Assembly: GCA_041743085.1 (NCBI GenBank)
Contig: JBGTNL010000106.1
Location: 1 to 64,000 of the forward strand
DNA length: 64,000 bases
DNA from: JAFMPW01 sp041743085
Lineage (GTDB): Bacteria > Bacteroidota > Bacteroidia > Flavobacteriales > Flavobacteriaceae
Direction of reading: 5' to 3'
The translations under genes and the position numbers were made by a program. Shown here piece by piece: positions 8,382 through 16,563 of the stretch; the first letter of the stretch is position 1; each line of letters starts with the position of its first letter. The notes under the pieces were generated by a model that did not search any database, had not been told where the DNA came from, and saw only the letters and a program-made list of their open reading frames with translations.

Positions 8382-11297
8382 ATGCCAGATAATAGAAAAA
8401 TCAGTTTAGGGGCAAACAGGCCTATAATTCTGGATAGCCATGACAACTTCTGGATGGTCATAGCCGGAGAAGTCGATGTCTACAATGTTGAAATCGCACA
8501 GGATGGAACGTATACAAGCCAACTAAACCATTTATGCAAGGCAGGGAAAGGGGAGCTATTGTTCAGTTTGCTGAATTCTCCTGTAAAGTCCGGGATAAAG
8601 CTTTTGGTTGTCAGTTCGCAAGCCCGACTGCTGGAATTGAATCAAAATAATTTAATGGATATAGACCCTATCTTCCTTAAATACTATGTAAATAAATGGA
8701 TTTCCAAATTGGCTAAAGAGCTATACACGGAAAAACTACCACGAATTTATAAGGTTATCGGGGATGAACATGAATTTTCTTTGGATGAAGGCGAAGTTGC
8801 ATACCCTTACAAAGATCTTTTATGGTGCAGCCTTATTGAAGGCGATGTCTCTAAATATGCCGATTCGGTTTCTCATAATTTTGTGGCAAAATATCCGTAT
8901 CCGTTTCCCGTTAGCGGTAAACTTTGGCTGAAGTCATTGACCAAGGATACCAAACTAAAAGTACTATCTACCAAGGAAGTATTGAAAGATGATATTTTCT
9001 TTATGCTTTCATTGAAAGATATACAAAAACACTTTTATGAAAAAATAATTGACAATCACAGAGATTTAAGGTTAAAGGAAAAGGCCCGGATAGAATATAA
9101 AATAAATACGGACGGGGAAAGACTCCATGCTACATTGCAGGAACTCGGGGCTATAGTTTCCAACAAATCCAATGCTGTGGACCGGCTAGCCAACAAGTTA
9201 CATGTAGATTCCAATAACCTGCTGTTAGCGACATGCCAACTCATTGGTAACGAGGTGGGTTTTAGCTTCATTGCCCCCAAATTTATGGAAAGCTATAACG
9301 ACAGCACAAACAATCAACTTTTTGCGATTGGGCAGGCTTCCAACGTAAGGATACGAAAAGTAATTTTAAGAGGTAGCTGGTGGAAGGAGGAAAACGGATA
9401 TATGTTGGCTTTTTCGAAAGAGGGGAAAAGACCACTTGCACTCTTACAAAAAGATGCCAAAACGTATGTAATTAAAGATATCGAAACAAATACAGAAGAA
9501 AGCGTAACCCGTGAAATAGCGGAGAATTTAGAACCTATTGCCTATATGTTCTTTTTTGCTTTTGATCGTAAAATGACCTCCCTTAAGAAAATAATGGGTT
9601 TTGCGATCCAGGGGGTAAAACGTGATGCCAAATATTTGATATTAGCGGCATTCGCTGGCAGCTTACTTGGGTTATTGGTGCCCGTATTGTCGGGAGTGAT
9701 GTTCGACGATGTTATTCCGACTGCGGACCGGAGTATGTTGTTCGAGGTCTTCGGAATAATGTTGATTATAGGTGTGGTTACTGCGCTGCTACAACTTATT
9801 CAGGGTGTTTTACAGCTGCGCGTAGAGACCAAATCGAATGTGAACCTTCAGGGAGGATTAATGGACCATCTTCTTAGATTGCCGGTATCCTTTTATAAAA
9901 AATATACTGCCGGGGATCTCACGAACAGGGCTTTGAGCGTAAACGCTATTCGGCAAATCCTCTCAGGCACTTTAATGACTGCGGTATTGAGTGGGGCCTT
10001 TTCGGCGGTCAATTTGTTGCTTTTGTTCTATTACGACTCAAGTTTGGCCTGGGTAGGTGTTGGACTTGCCTTTGTGGCCGTATTATTTATTGTGGGTATC
10101 GGATGGCTCAAGTTAAAATATGATCGGGATATTTCCGATGAACAAGGCAACATTCAGGGTTTTTTGTTTGAATTCTTGTCGGGAATCACGAAAATTAGAA
10201 TTACGGGAGCCGAAAAACGCATATTCACGCTTTGGGCCGAAAAATTCGCAAATCTAAAAAAACTTGCCTTTAGGTCTGGAAGCTATCAAAATTATATTGA
10301 GGTTTTCAACGGTTCCTACCCGTTACTGACGAACATTTTTTTCTTCTCATTTATCTACTATACCGTTACCACCACAACTACTGCCGAAGTAGGGTTAATT
10401 TCAGTTGGCGCTTTCATGGCATTCATCAGCGCGTTTAACCAATTTTTAAATGATTCATTGAAAATGAGCATGGCATTGATATCATCGCTCAACATTGTAA
10501 CGCTTTATGAACGGGTCAAACCCATCTTGGAGGAAACTCCCGAATCCACCCACGATAGTACCGATCCTGGTGAATTAAGTGGTGAGATAGAGCTAAATGG
10601 AGTTTCCTTTAGATATAACGAAGACCAACCTTTGGTGTTAAAAAATATTTCGCTTAAAATCAAAGCTGGGGAGATGGTGGCGCTTATAGGGCCTTCGGGA
10701 TCCGGCAAATCTACCGTCATGCGGATCCTGTTGGGTTTTGAGGAACCTGAGGCCGGTTCGGTATATTATGATGGTAATGCCTTTGATTCCATGAACAAAG
10801 ACCTTGTTCGTCGGCAAATCGGGGTTGTACTTCAGAATGGGGCGTTAATGTCTGGCAGTATCTATAAGAACTTAGTGGGCAATTCGGAATTGAATCTTGA
10901 CGATGCCTGGGAAGCAGCACGCATGGCGGGCATGGAGGAGGACATTAAACAGATGCCCATGGAAATGCATACGATGGTGAGTGAGGGAGCGGGCACTTTT
11001 TCCGGGGGGCAAAGACAACGCTTGATGATAGCAAGGGCCATAGTACACAAGCCAAGGCTCCTATTTATGGACGAGGCCACTAGTGCGCTGGACAACCGTA
11101 CCCAGAATATTGTTTCGGAAAGTTTGGACAATTTACAGGCAACCCGAATAGTTATCGCACATCGACTGAGCACCATAATCAATACCGACAGAATTTATGT
11201 TATGGATAAAGGCGAGATAGTGGAGTCCGGCACTTATGATGAATTGATCAAAAACAACGGGCTTTTCTCGCATCTGGCCAAAAGACAGCTTACTTAA
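8382..11297 (+). CDS. second NHLM ABC exporter with N-terminal beta-roll
   Basis: A 971-residue protein. The first 130 residues look like a cNMP/cupin-type beta-roll (NFWMVIAGEVDVYNVEI, GKGELLFSL). A long middle region of unknown fold follows, then an exporter membrane domain (from about residue 420) and an ATPase with Walker A GPSGSGKST, signature SGGQRQRLMIARA and Walker B LFMDEATSALD. No C39 catalytic triad is visible. Length and layout match the second NHLM transporter subunit (TIGR03797 type), which usually pairs with the peptidase-bearing partner. It starts 10 bp after that partner, so a heterodimer is likely. What the beta-roll senses is unknown. Confidence 0.9.
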   Translation: MPDNRKISLGANRPIILDSHDNFWMVIAGEVDVYNVEIAQDGTYTSQLNHLCKAGKGELLFSLLNSPVKSGIKLLVVSSQARLLELNQNNLMDIDPIFLKYYVNKWISKLAKELYTEKLPRIYKVIGDEHEFSLDEGEVAYPYKDLLWCSLIEGDVSKYADSVSHNFVAKYPYPFPVSGKLWLKSLTKDTKLKVLSTKEVLKDDIFFMLSLKDIQKHFYEKIIDNHRDLRLKEKARIEYKINTDGERLHATLQELGAIVSNKSNAVDRLANKLHVDSNNLLLATCQLIGNEVGFSFIAPKFMESYNDSTNNQLFAIGQASNVRIRKVILRGSWWKEENGYMLAFSKEGKRPLALLQKDAKTYVIKDIETNTEESVTREIAENLEPIAYMFFFAFDRKMTSLKKIMGFAIQGVKRDAKYLILAAFAGSLLGLLVPVLSGVMFDDVIPTADRSMLFEVFGIMLIIGVVTALLQLIQGVLQLRVETKSNVNLQGGLMDHLLRLPVSFYKKYTAGDLTNRALSVNAIRQILSGTLMTAVLSGAFSAVNLLLLFYYDSSLAWVGVGLAFVAVLFIVGIGWLKLKYDRDISDEQGNIQGFLFEFLSGITKIRITGAEKRIFTLWAEKFANLKKLAFRSGSYQNYIEVFNGSYPLLTNIFFFSFIYYTVTTTTTAEVGLISVGAFMAFISAFNQFLNDSLKMSMALISSLNIVTLYERVKPILEETPESTHDSTDPGELSGEIELNGVSFRYNEDQPLVLKNISLKIKAGEMVALIGPSGSGKSTVMRILLGFEEPEAGSVYYDGNAFDSMNKDLVRRQIGVVLQNGALMSGSIYKNLVGNSELNLDDAWEAARMAGMEEDIKQMPMEMHTMVSEGAGTFSGGQRQRLMIARAIVHKPRLLFMDEATSALDNRTQNIVSESLDNLQATRIVIAHRLSTIINTDRIYVMDKGEIVESGTYDELIKNNGLFSHLAKRQLT

Positions 11298-11309
11298 AAT
11301 ATAATCTTT

Positions 11310-11631
11310 ATGGCGGAGGCACAAAGTAGATATGATTTACTGAGAAAGTTTACATCTAATTATGATGTCATCAAAGAGCTTTTGGATTATACCTCCAACA
11401 AATTTGTTCCCGCGGATAATTTAAACAACCTATCGGCTAAAACCTTTTCTGACGAAATGTTTATTTCTACTTGGAAGGATTATTCAAAGGAACCAAAGAC
11501 AAATGGGGTCTTTGATACGCTGCGATCCTGTAGATGTATTGGAAATGGCATCTGAAAAGGGAGCGGTAAAAATGATTTTCAACTATACCGAAAGCAAATT
11601 CAAAAAGTGGGTTGAACAGTATGAAGTATAA
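11310..11631 (+). pseudogene. small gene of unknown function, apparently frameshifted
   Basis: The frame from ATG 11310 runs well for about 70 codons (MAEAQSRYDLLRKF... to about EPKTNG) and then falls into a basic, Cys-rich tail ending at 11555. The +1 frame continues with normal-looking protein from about 11503: IRCDPVDVLEMASEKGAV, MIFNYTESKFKKW, ending QYEV with TAA 11629-11631. That stop overlaps the cyclase start ATG 11621 by 11 bp, as expected for an intact operon. The intended protein would thus be about 106 residues. A one-base indel within 11505-11520 (GGGG run at 11505-11508) explains it. Alternatives are a second 42-residue ORF from ATG 11503 or programmed frameshifting. No family is recognised. 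Confidence 0.6.
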
Positions 11632-13780
11632 AAGATTGCTACAAGAAGTAGGTGCTGTTTTGGAGCATGTTTCCCTTGCCTTGGATGTCGAGCGGAGTTC
11701 TTTTTTTTTGTTGGATAAGGAATCGATGTTGTTGGAAAGTATAGTAGCCCAAGGTGTTGAGAACATGATTTTTTCAATCCCTTTGGGAAAAGGTATAGCA
11801 GGGGCTGTTGCGCAAAGGGATGTAGCAATCATTGAGAATGACGTACAAAATTCAAGTTTGTTCGATCCTTCCTACGACAGGCAGTTAAATTTTTTGACCA
11901 AATCGACCCTATGTCAACCTGTTCATAACGAAAACGGCCAAGTGATAGGAGCGATACAATGCCTCAATAAGAAGCAGGGGCTTTTTCAGGACAAAGATTT
12001 GGCGGTATTGAACGGATTTGCCGCCACTATTTCCCTAATAGTAAAAAACACGACATTATATTTAGCCAGTGAGCGCATAAAAAACAATTTTTCCACCCTA
12101 CTTGATGTTTTCGGTACGGTTACCTCGGAATTGGATCTGGATAGTTTGATACAACTTATCATGATCAAAGCGGCCGAAATAACCCAGGCAGATCGCAGTT
12201 CCCTTTTTTTTATGGACGAGGGAAGCAATGAACTGTGGACCAAATATGCCAAAGGGCTGGAGGCCGAAACCATTAGAACGAATAAGGGCATCGTAGCTAT
12301 GGTTGCAAAAAACAAAGAGCCATACATTGTAAATGACCCTTATAAACATCCCCATTTTGATCCGTCCATAGACATTAAGACAAACTATAAAACGAAATCA
12401 ATATTAAGCGTTCCCATTTTCAGCTCGTCGCATCGGATTCTAGGCGTTATTCAGGTAATTAACAAAATAAAGAGCGACTTCGACGAAAGTGATTTAGCAA
12501 TACTTCAAGGGTTTGCCATCCAAATAAGAATTGCCATTGAAAATGCGCAACTTTTCAACCAGATAAACGGAATGAAAAATTATCTGAACGTTTTGGTGGA
12601 AAACTTGGATAACGGCATAGTCACCATTGATAAATCCAATAAAGTTCAAACCGCGAACCGTACTTTTTATCGGATATTTGATTTAGACAATCGACAAATT
12701 TTAAACAATACGTTTTTACGCGACTTGAATCCAAAATTGATTTCCTTACTTCAATACGGGGAACAAACCGTACGAACAGGGAATAAGCATTACGAGTATG
12801 GTGTGGAGTTTAAAACGGAAAAGTCCAGGAAAGTGGTCGCCAATTTAAGCGTTCTTCCCATGGCGGATTCCACCGGTGATATTATTGGTTCGGTAAGTGT
12901 CTTTCATGATGTAACCAGGGAAAAAAGAATACGGGCCAATTTAAGCAGGTATATTCCCCAACACTTGGTCAATGAGGTCCTGAACAAAGATGATCTTTCA
13001 ATCCTGCAAAGTAGAAATCGAAGATGTAGTATTTTGTTTTCAGATATCCGGAATTTCACAAAACTCACGGAAGAATTGGGAGCCGTTCAGATTGTTGAGC
13101 TTTTGAACAAATATTTTGATTCTATGGTGACCTCTTTGCACAACCACAATGGAATACTGGACAAGTTTATCGGGGATGCCGTTATGGGCGTGTTTGGCTT
13201 GCCGTATACCAATACCAGCGATTCAATCAATGCTGTAAAATGTGCCCTGGATATGTTCAAAATGTTGGAGGATTTAAATAACGGAAAAAATTTGAACGTT
13301 AACCTCAAAATAGGTATAGGTATTAGCACAGGTAATGTTGTTTCCGGAAATATAGGATCGGAAAAACGGTTTGAGTACACGGTCATCGGTGATCCGGTTA
13401 ATCTGGCCGCACGACTTGAAAGCGAAACGAAAAAATACAATGCGAAAATATTGATATGTGAGAATACATACCGAAATGTTTCCGAAAATTTTAATTGTCG
13501 GGAACTAGACTCCGTACTAATAAGGGGAAAGCAAAATGAGGTTAAAATATACTCTGTAGATAGCAAGGTGGGTGCCGAATCTACTAATGAATATAAAACG
13601 TTTTGCAATTATTTCTCGGAGGGTTTGAAGGCGTTCCAAAACAAGGAATTTAAAATGGCCAAGAAAAAATTTGAACGGGCGGCCTTAATTAGTAAGAGCG
13701 ATGGGCCTACCAAATTATTTTTGAGCCGTTGCGAGGCTATTACAGGGAATAGTGAAAAAAACATTTTGCCGGGATTTTAG
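11621..13780 (+). CDS. GAF-GAF-PAS class III adenylate cyclase
   Basis: A 719-residue protein from ATG 11621, overlapping the upstream gene. Domains in order: GAF (about 10-150), GAF (about 165-315), PAS (about 325-435), class III cyclase catalytic domain (about 450-630) and a short helical tail. Catalytic residues are complete: metal Asp475 (LFSDIRNFT) and Asp519 (DKFIGDAVM), adenine-specifying Lys515 and Thr587 (YTVIGDPVN), Asn594 and Arg598 (NLAARLE). The Lys/Thr pair indicates ATP, as in CyaC-like enzymes. No transmembrane segment is seen, so it is likely cytosolic and controlled by ligands of the GAF/PAS domains. It closes the export run that begins with a cyclic-nucleotide-binding-fold protein. 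Confidence 0.9.
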   Translation: MKYKRLLQEVGAVLEHVSLALDVERSSFFLLDKESMLLESIVAQGVENMIFSIPLGKGIAGAVAQRDVAIIENDVQNSSLFDPSYDRQLNFLTKSTLCQPVHNENGQVIGAIQCLNKKQGLFQDKDLAVLNGFAATISLIVKNTTLYLASERIKNNFSTLLDVFGTVTSELDLDSLIQLIMIKAAEITQADRSSLFFMDEGSNELWTKYAKGLEAETIRTNKGIVAMVAKNKEPYIVNDPYKHPHFDPSIDIKTNYKTKSILSVPIFSSSHRILGVIQVINKIKSDFDESDLAILQGFAIQIRIAIENAQLFNQINGMKNYLNVLVENLDNGIVTIDKSNKVQTANRTFYRIFDLDNRQILNNTFLRDLNPKLISLLQYGEQTVRTGNKHYEYGVEFKTEKSRKVVANLSVLPMADSTGDIIGSVSVFHDVTREKRIRANLSRYIPQHLVNEVLNKDDLSILQSRNRRCSILFSDIRNFTKLTEELGAVQIVELLNKYFDSMVTSLHNHNGILDKFIGDAVMGVFGLPYTNTSDSINAVKCALDMFKMLEDLNNGKNLNVNLKIGIGISTGNVVSGNIGSEKRFEYTVIGDPVNLAARLESETKKYNAKILICENTYRNVSENFNCRELDSVLIRGKQNEVKIYSVDSKVGAESTNEYKTFCNYFSEGLKAFQNKEFKMAKKKFERAALISKSDGPTKLFLSRCEAITGNSEKNILPGF

Positions 13781-14168
13781 AGGTGCCCAGAACACTATAC
13801 TTCGGTAAATTTTCATGAATTCTCCCAATATATAAAATATCATGCCGACACTCCTTGTTTTAACCGGAAAAACAATACGGATCACGAAGGCCAGGGTGAA
13901 AATAGATATCAAAGGACATATCGAGAAAGCGCATCAAGATGATAAGTTATAACATCGCTTGTTTGGACGGATACAAGAATTACCGATGCAATATTCTATA
14001 GTTTTTTCAATTACTTTTGTTGCCTATGAAGCTGCTCGCGATACTTCTGGCTACGCGATTCACCTGATGAACGATTTTAAATCACTTCTTTTGAAATTCC
14101 GATTTTTCACTCTGAATGCAGTCAAAACTATCTGCATTCCTATCTTAATTTTAAACAAATCCAAAGTC
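13781..14168. other. intergenic region before TonB-dependent receptor
   Basis: No convincing gene is present. A -7-like TACTTTTG occurs at 14012-14019, but a clear -33 partner is missing. The frame of the receptor extends upstream without a stop to 13959, but lacks signal-peptide character there, so this part is treated as non-coding. Confidence 0.5.
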
Positions 14169-16340
14169 ATGAGATTTATTTTTCTATTCACCCTACTTAC
14201 ATTCATAACAACAACCCAGGCCCAGAATAGCTATGAGGCAACCCTTAAAGACAAAAGCAATCAAGAGCCTCTAATTGGAGTTACCGCCCTTATTCCGTCC
14301 CTAAAGAAAGGAGCAATATCCGATGAAAACGGCCGCGTAAGTATCACAGGCATTCCCAATGGTACTTTCACGGTTCAATTTAGCTACCTGGGCTATAAGT
14401 CGCAGGACATTTTATTGAATTTCCCCCTGGATGCAGAACAACCAACACAACTAATATATTTGATTCCGTTTGCCGAACAGATGGAAGAAGTGACCTTGAT
14501 CTCAACGCGCAATAGCCGGACCATAGAGGACATCCCCACCCGGATCGAGTTTATTGCAGGGGAGGAACTTTCCGAAAAAGGAAATATGAAACCGGGGGAT
14601 ATCCGTATGCTACTGAATGAAAGTACGGGGATCCGCACCCAACAAACCTCTGCCACCAGCTACAACTCAAGTATACGCATCCAGGGGCTGGATGGGAAGT
14701 ATACTCAGTTACTCAGGGATGGATTCCCACTTTATTCAGGATTCTCGGGAGGTCTAAGCCTGATGCAAATTGCCCCGCTCGATCTGAAACAGGTGGAGGT
14801 TATTAAAGGATCCAGTTCTACTCTTTATGGTGGAGGGGCAATTGCAGGCCTGGTTAATCTGATCTCCAAGACACCGGAAGATGAGCCGGAGTTGAGTTTT
14901 ATGTTTAACGGCACCTCGGCATTTGGATTGGATGTTAGCGGGTTTTATTCGGGGCGTAATCCTAAAATCGGGGCTACAGTGTTCGCATCCTATAATATAG
15001 GGACGCCTTATGATCCGGCAGATCTCGGTTTAACCGCCATCCCCGAATTTGATCGATTTACCCTTAATCCCAAATTTTATTGGTATATCCGGGATCGGAC
15101 GGAATTAATGGTAGGGGTAAACACCGTCCTGGAAAAACGTTTAGGCGGAAATATTGAATACGTAAAGGGAGACACCTCGAGCAATGCCTATTTTGAAGAA
15201 AATGATACGGAACGAATTTCCACACAAGTGGCATTTACCCACAATCTCAGCGCGACTTCCAAATTGGAATTGAAAAACAGCTTTAGTTTCTATAACAGAA
15301 ACATTAATGTACCTCAATTTGAATTTTCCGGCAACCAGATATCTTCGTTCAGCGAACTAAACATTTTACTCATGGGTGATACCACGGAGTGGGTTGCAGG
15401 CCTCAATTTATGGACAGAGGATTTTGATCAGCTCAACGAGATTCCCTCAGGATCGCTGGATCAGCGAAATAACACCTTCGGCCTATTTGTCCAGAATTCC
15501 TGGACCATCAGCGATGCCTGGGCCGTTGAATCCGGTTTTAGAGCTGATTATCATTCGGATTACGGTTTTTTTTCGCTCCCAAGAATGGCCTTATTGTACA
15601 AACCGCGGGAGGCCTTAACTTTCCGTTTGGGGGGTGGATTGGGCTACAAGACACCTACTATTTTCACCGAGGATGCGGAACGCCTTCAATTTGAGAATCT
15701 ACTGCCTATTGCCGAAGCTAATACGGAGGCCGAACGCTCCATTGGCGGGAATTTTGATGTGAATTACAAATTTGCCTTATCACCAGAGCTAAGCGTATCG
15801 ATGAATTCCCTTCTCTTTTATACGCAAATTGTGGATCCCTTAACGTTGAATCTCAATAATAACGGGTTTTACGAATTTCAACAGCCGGATGGTTATGTCG
15901 ATACAAAAGGAATGGAAATAAATCTCAAGTTCAACTACCTTGATTTTAAGTTGTTTTCAGGGTATACACATGCGAATGTAAAACAACATCAGAACGGGAT
16001 AAAATCAGACTTCCCCTTAGTCGCAAAACACAGACTTAATAACGTGCTCATGTATGAAAAGGAAGATAACCTATGGATAGGTTTGGAAGCCTATTTTTAC
16101 AGTCCCCAGAAACTGGGGGATGGGGCTTCGGGGCAATCCTTTTGGATACTGGGATTGATGAGTGAAAAAAAGTTGGGAAAGAACCTATCCATATTTCTGA
16201 ATTTCGAGAATTTTCTGGATACGCGACAAACAAGGTTCGATACTATCTTTACAGGAAGTATCGATGATCCGCAATTTCGTGACATTTATGCTCCCCTGGA
16301 TGGATTTGTAATCAACGGAGGTTTTAAACTCGGAATTTAA
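14169..16340 (+). CDS. TonB-dependent outer-membrane receptor
   Basis: A 723-residue protein starting at ATG 14169, chosen because it begins a clear signal peptide (FIFLFTLLTFITTTQAQ). A carboxypeptidase-regulatory-like beta-sandwich follows (about residues 25-105: DENGRVSITGIPNGTFTV, FSYLGYKSQ). Next are a plug domain (about 120-235: RIQGLDGKYTQLLRDG, VEVIKGSSSTLYGGGAIAG) and a 22-strand barrel region ending in an aromatic/hydrophobic C-terminus (GGFKLGI). It is shorter than SusC proteins and has no SusD partner, so it resembles the siderophore/cobalamin/metal class more than the glycan importers. Its substrate is unknown. Its tie to the neighbouring inositol genes is only positional. Confidence 0.88.
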   Translation: MRFIFLFTLLTFITTTQAQNSYEATLKDKSNQEPLIGVTALIPSLKKGAISDENGRVSITGIPNGTFTVQFSYLGYKSQDILLNFPLDAEQPTQLIYLIPFAEQMEEVTLISTRNSRTIEDIPTRIEFIAGEELSEKGNMKPGDIRMLLNESTGIRTQQTSATSYNSSIRIQGLDGKYTQLLRDGFPLYSGFSGGLSLMQIAPLDLKQVEVIKGSSSTLYGGGAIAGLVNLISKTPEDEPELSFMFNGTSAFGLDVSGFYSGRNPKIGATVFASYNIGTPYDPADLGLTAIPEFDRFTLNPKFYWYIRDRTELMVGVNTVLEKRLGGNIEYVKGDTSSNAYFEENDTERISTQVAFTHNLSATSKLELKNSFSFYNRNINVPQFEFSGNQISSFSELNILLMGDTTEWVAGLNLWTEDFDQLNEIPSGSLDQRNNTFGLFVQNSWTISDAWAVESGFRADYHSDYGFFSLPRMALLYKPREALTFRLGGGLGYKTPTIFTEDAERLQFENLLPIAEANTEAERSIGGNFDVNYKFALSPELSVSMNSLLFYTQIVDPLTLNLNNNGFYEFQQPDGYVDTKGMEINLKFNYLDFKLFSGYTHANVKQHQNGIKSDFPLVAKHRLNNVLMYEKEDNLWIGLEAYFYSPQKLGDGASGQSFWILGLMSEKKLGKNLSIFLNFENFLDTRQTRFDTIFTGSIDDPQFRDIYAPLDGFVINGGFKLGI

Positions 16341-16420
16341 CGATGGCGCTGTTGTATGTGGCATTTTTGCCATAAAATTACAGGACAAAATCCTTCATTG
16401 GTCTCAACGTTAGTTGAAAC

Positions 16421-16438
16421 CCTGCCTGCGCTGGCAGG
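16421..16438. repeat. dispersed palindrome, CCTGCC...GGCAGG family, copy 1
   Basis: Arms CCTGCC and GGCAGG flank a 6-nt loop. Related palindromes occur at 25318-25333 and 58901-58921, all intergenic. This one sits between convergent genes, where it might also aid termination. Confidence 0.5.
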
Positions 16439-16563
16439 TATCCACATTAGTGCAAGACTTCCCCCCGACGGTTCGGGGCTAAAAACTCTTTTCGAATAGG
16501 TTGATAGTTATTGGTTAACCGTTAAGCGTATAAGATTAACGATTAACATTTAACCAAAGCGGT

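Noticed and set aside
13087..13608. Reverse-strand open frame of 173 codons opposite the cyclase catalytic domain
   Set aside because: Shadow of the cyclase; the forward frame carries all catalytic motifs.
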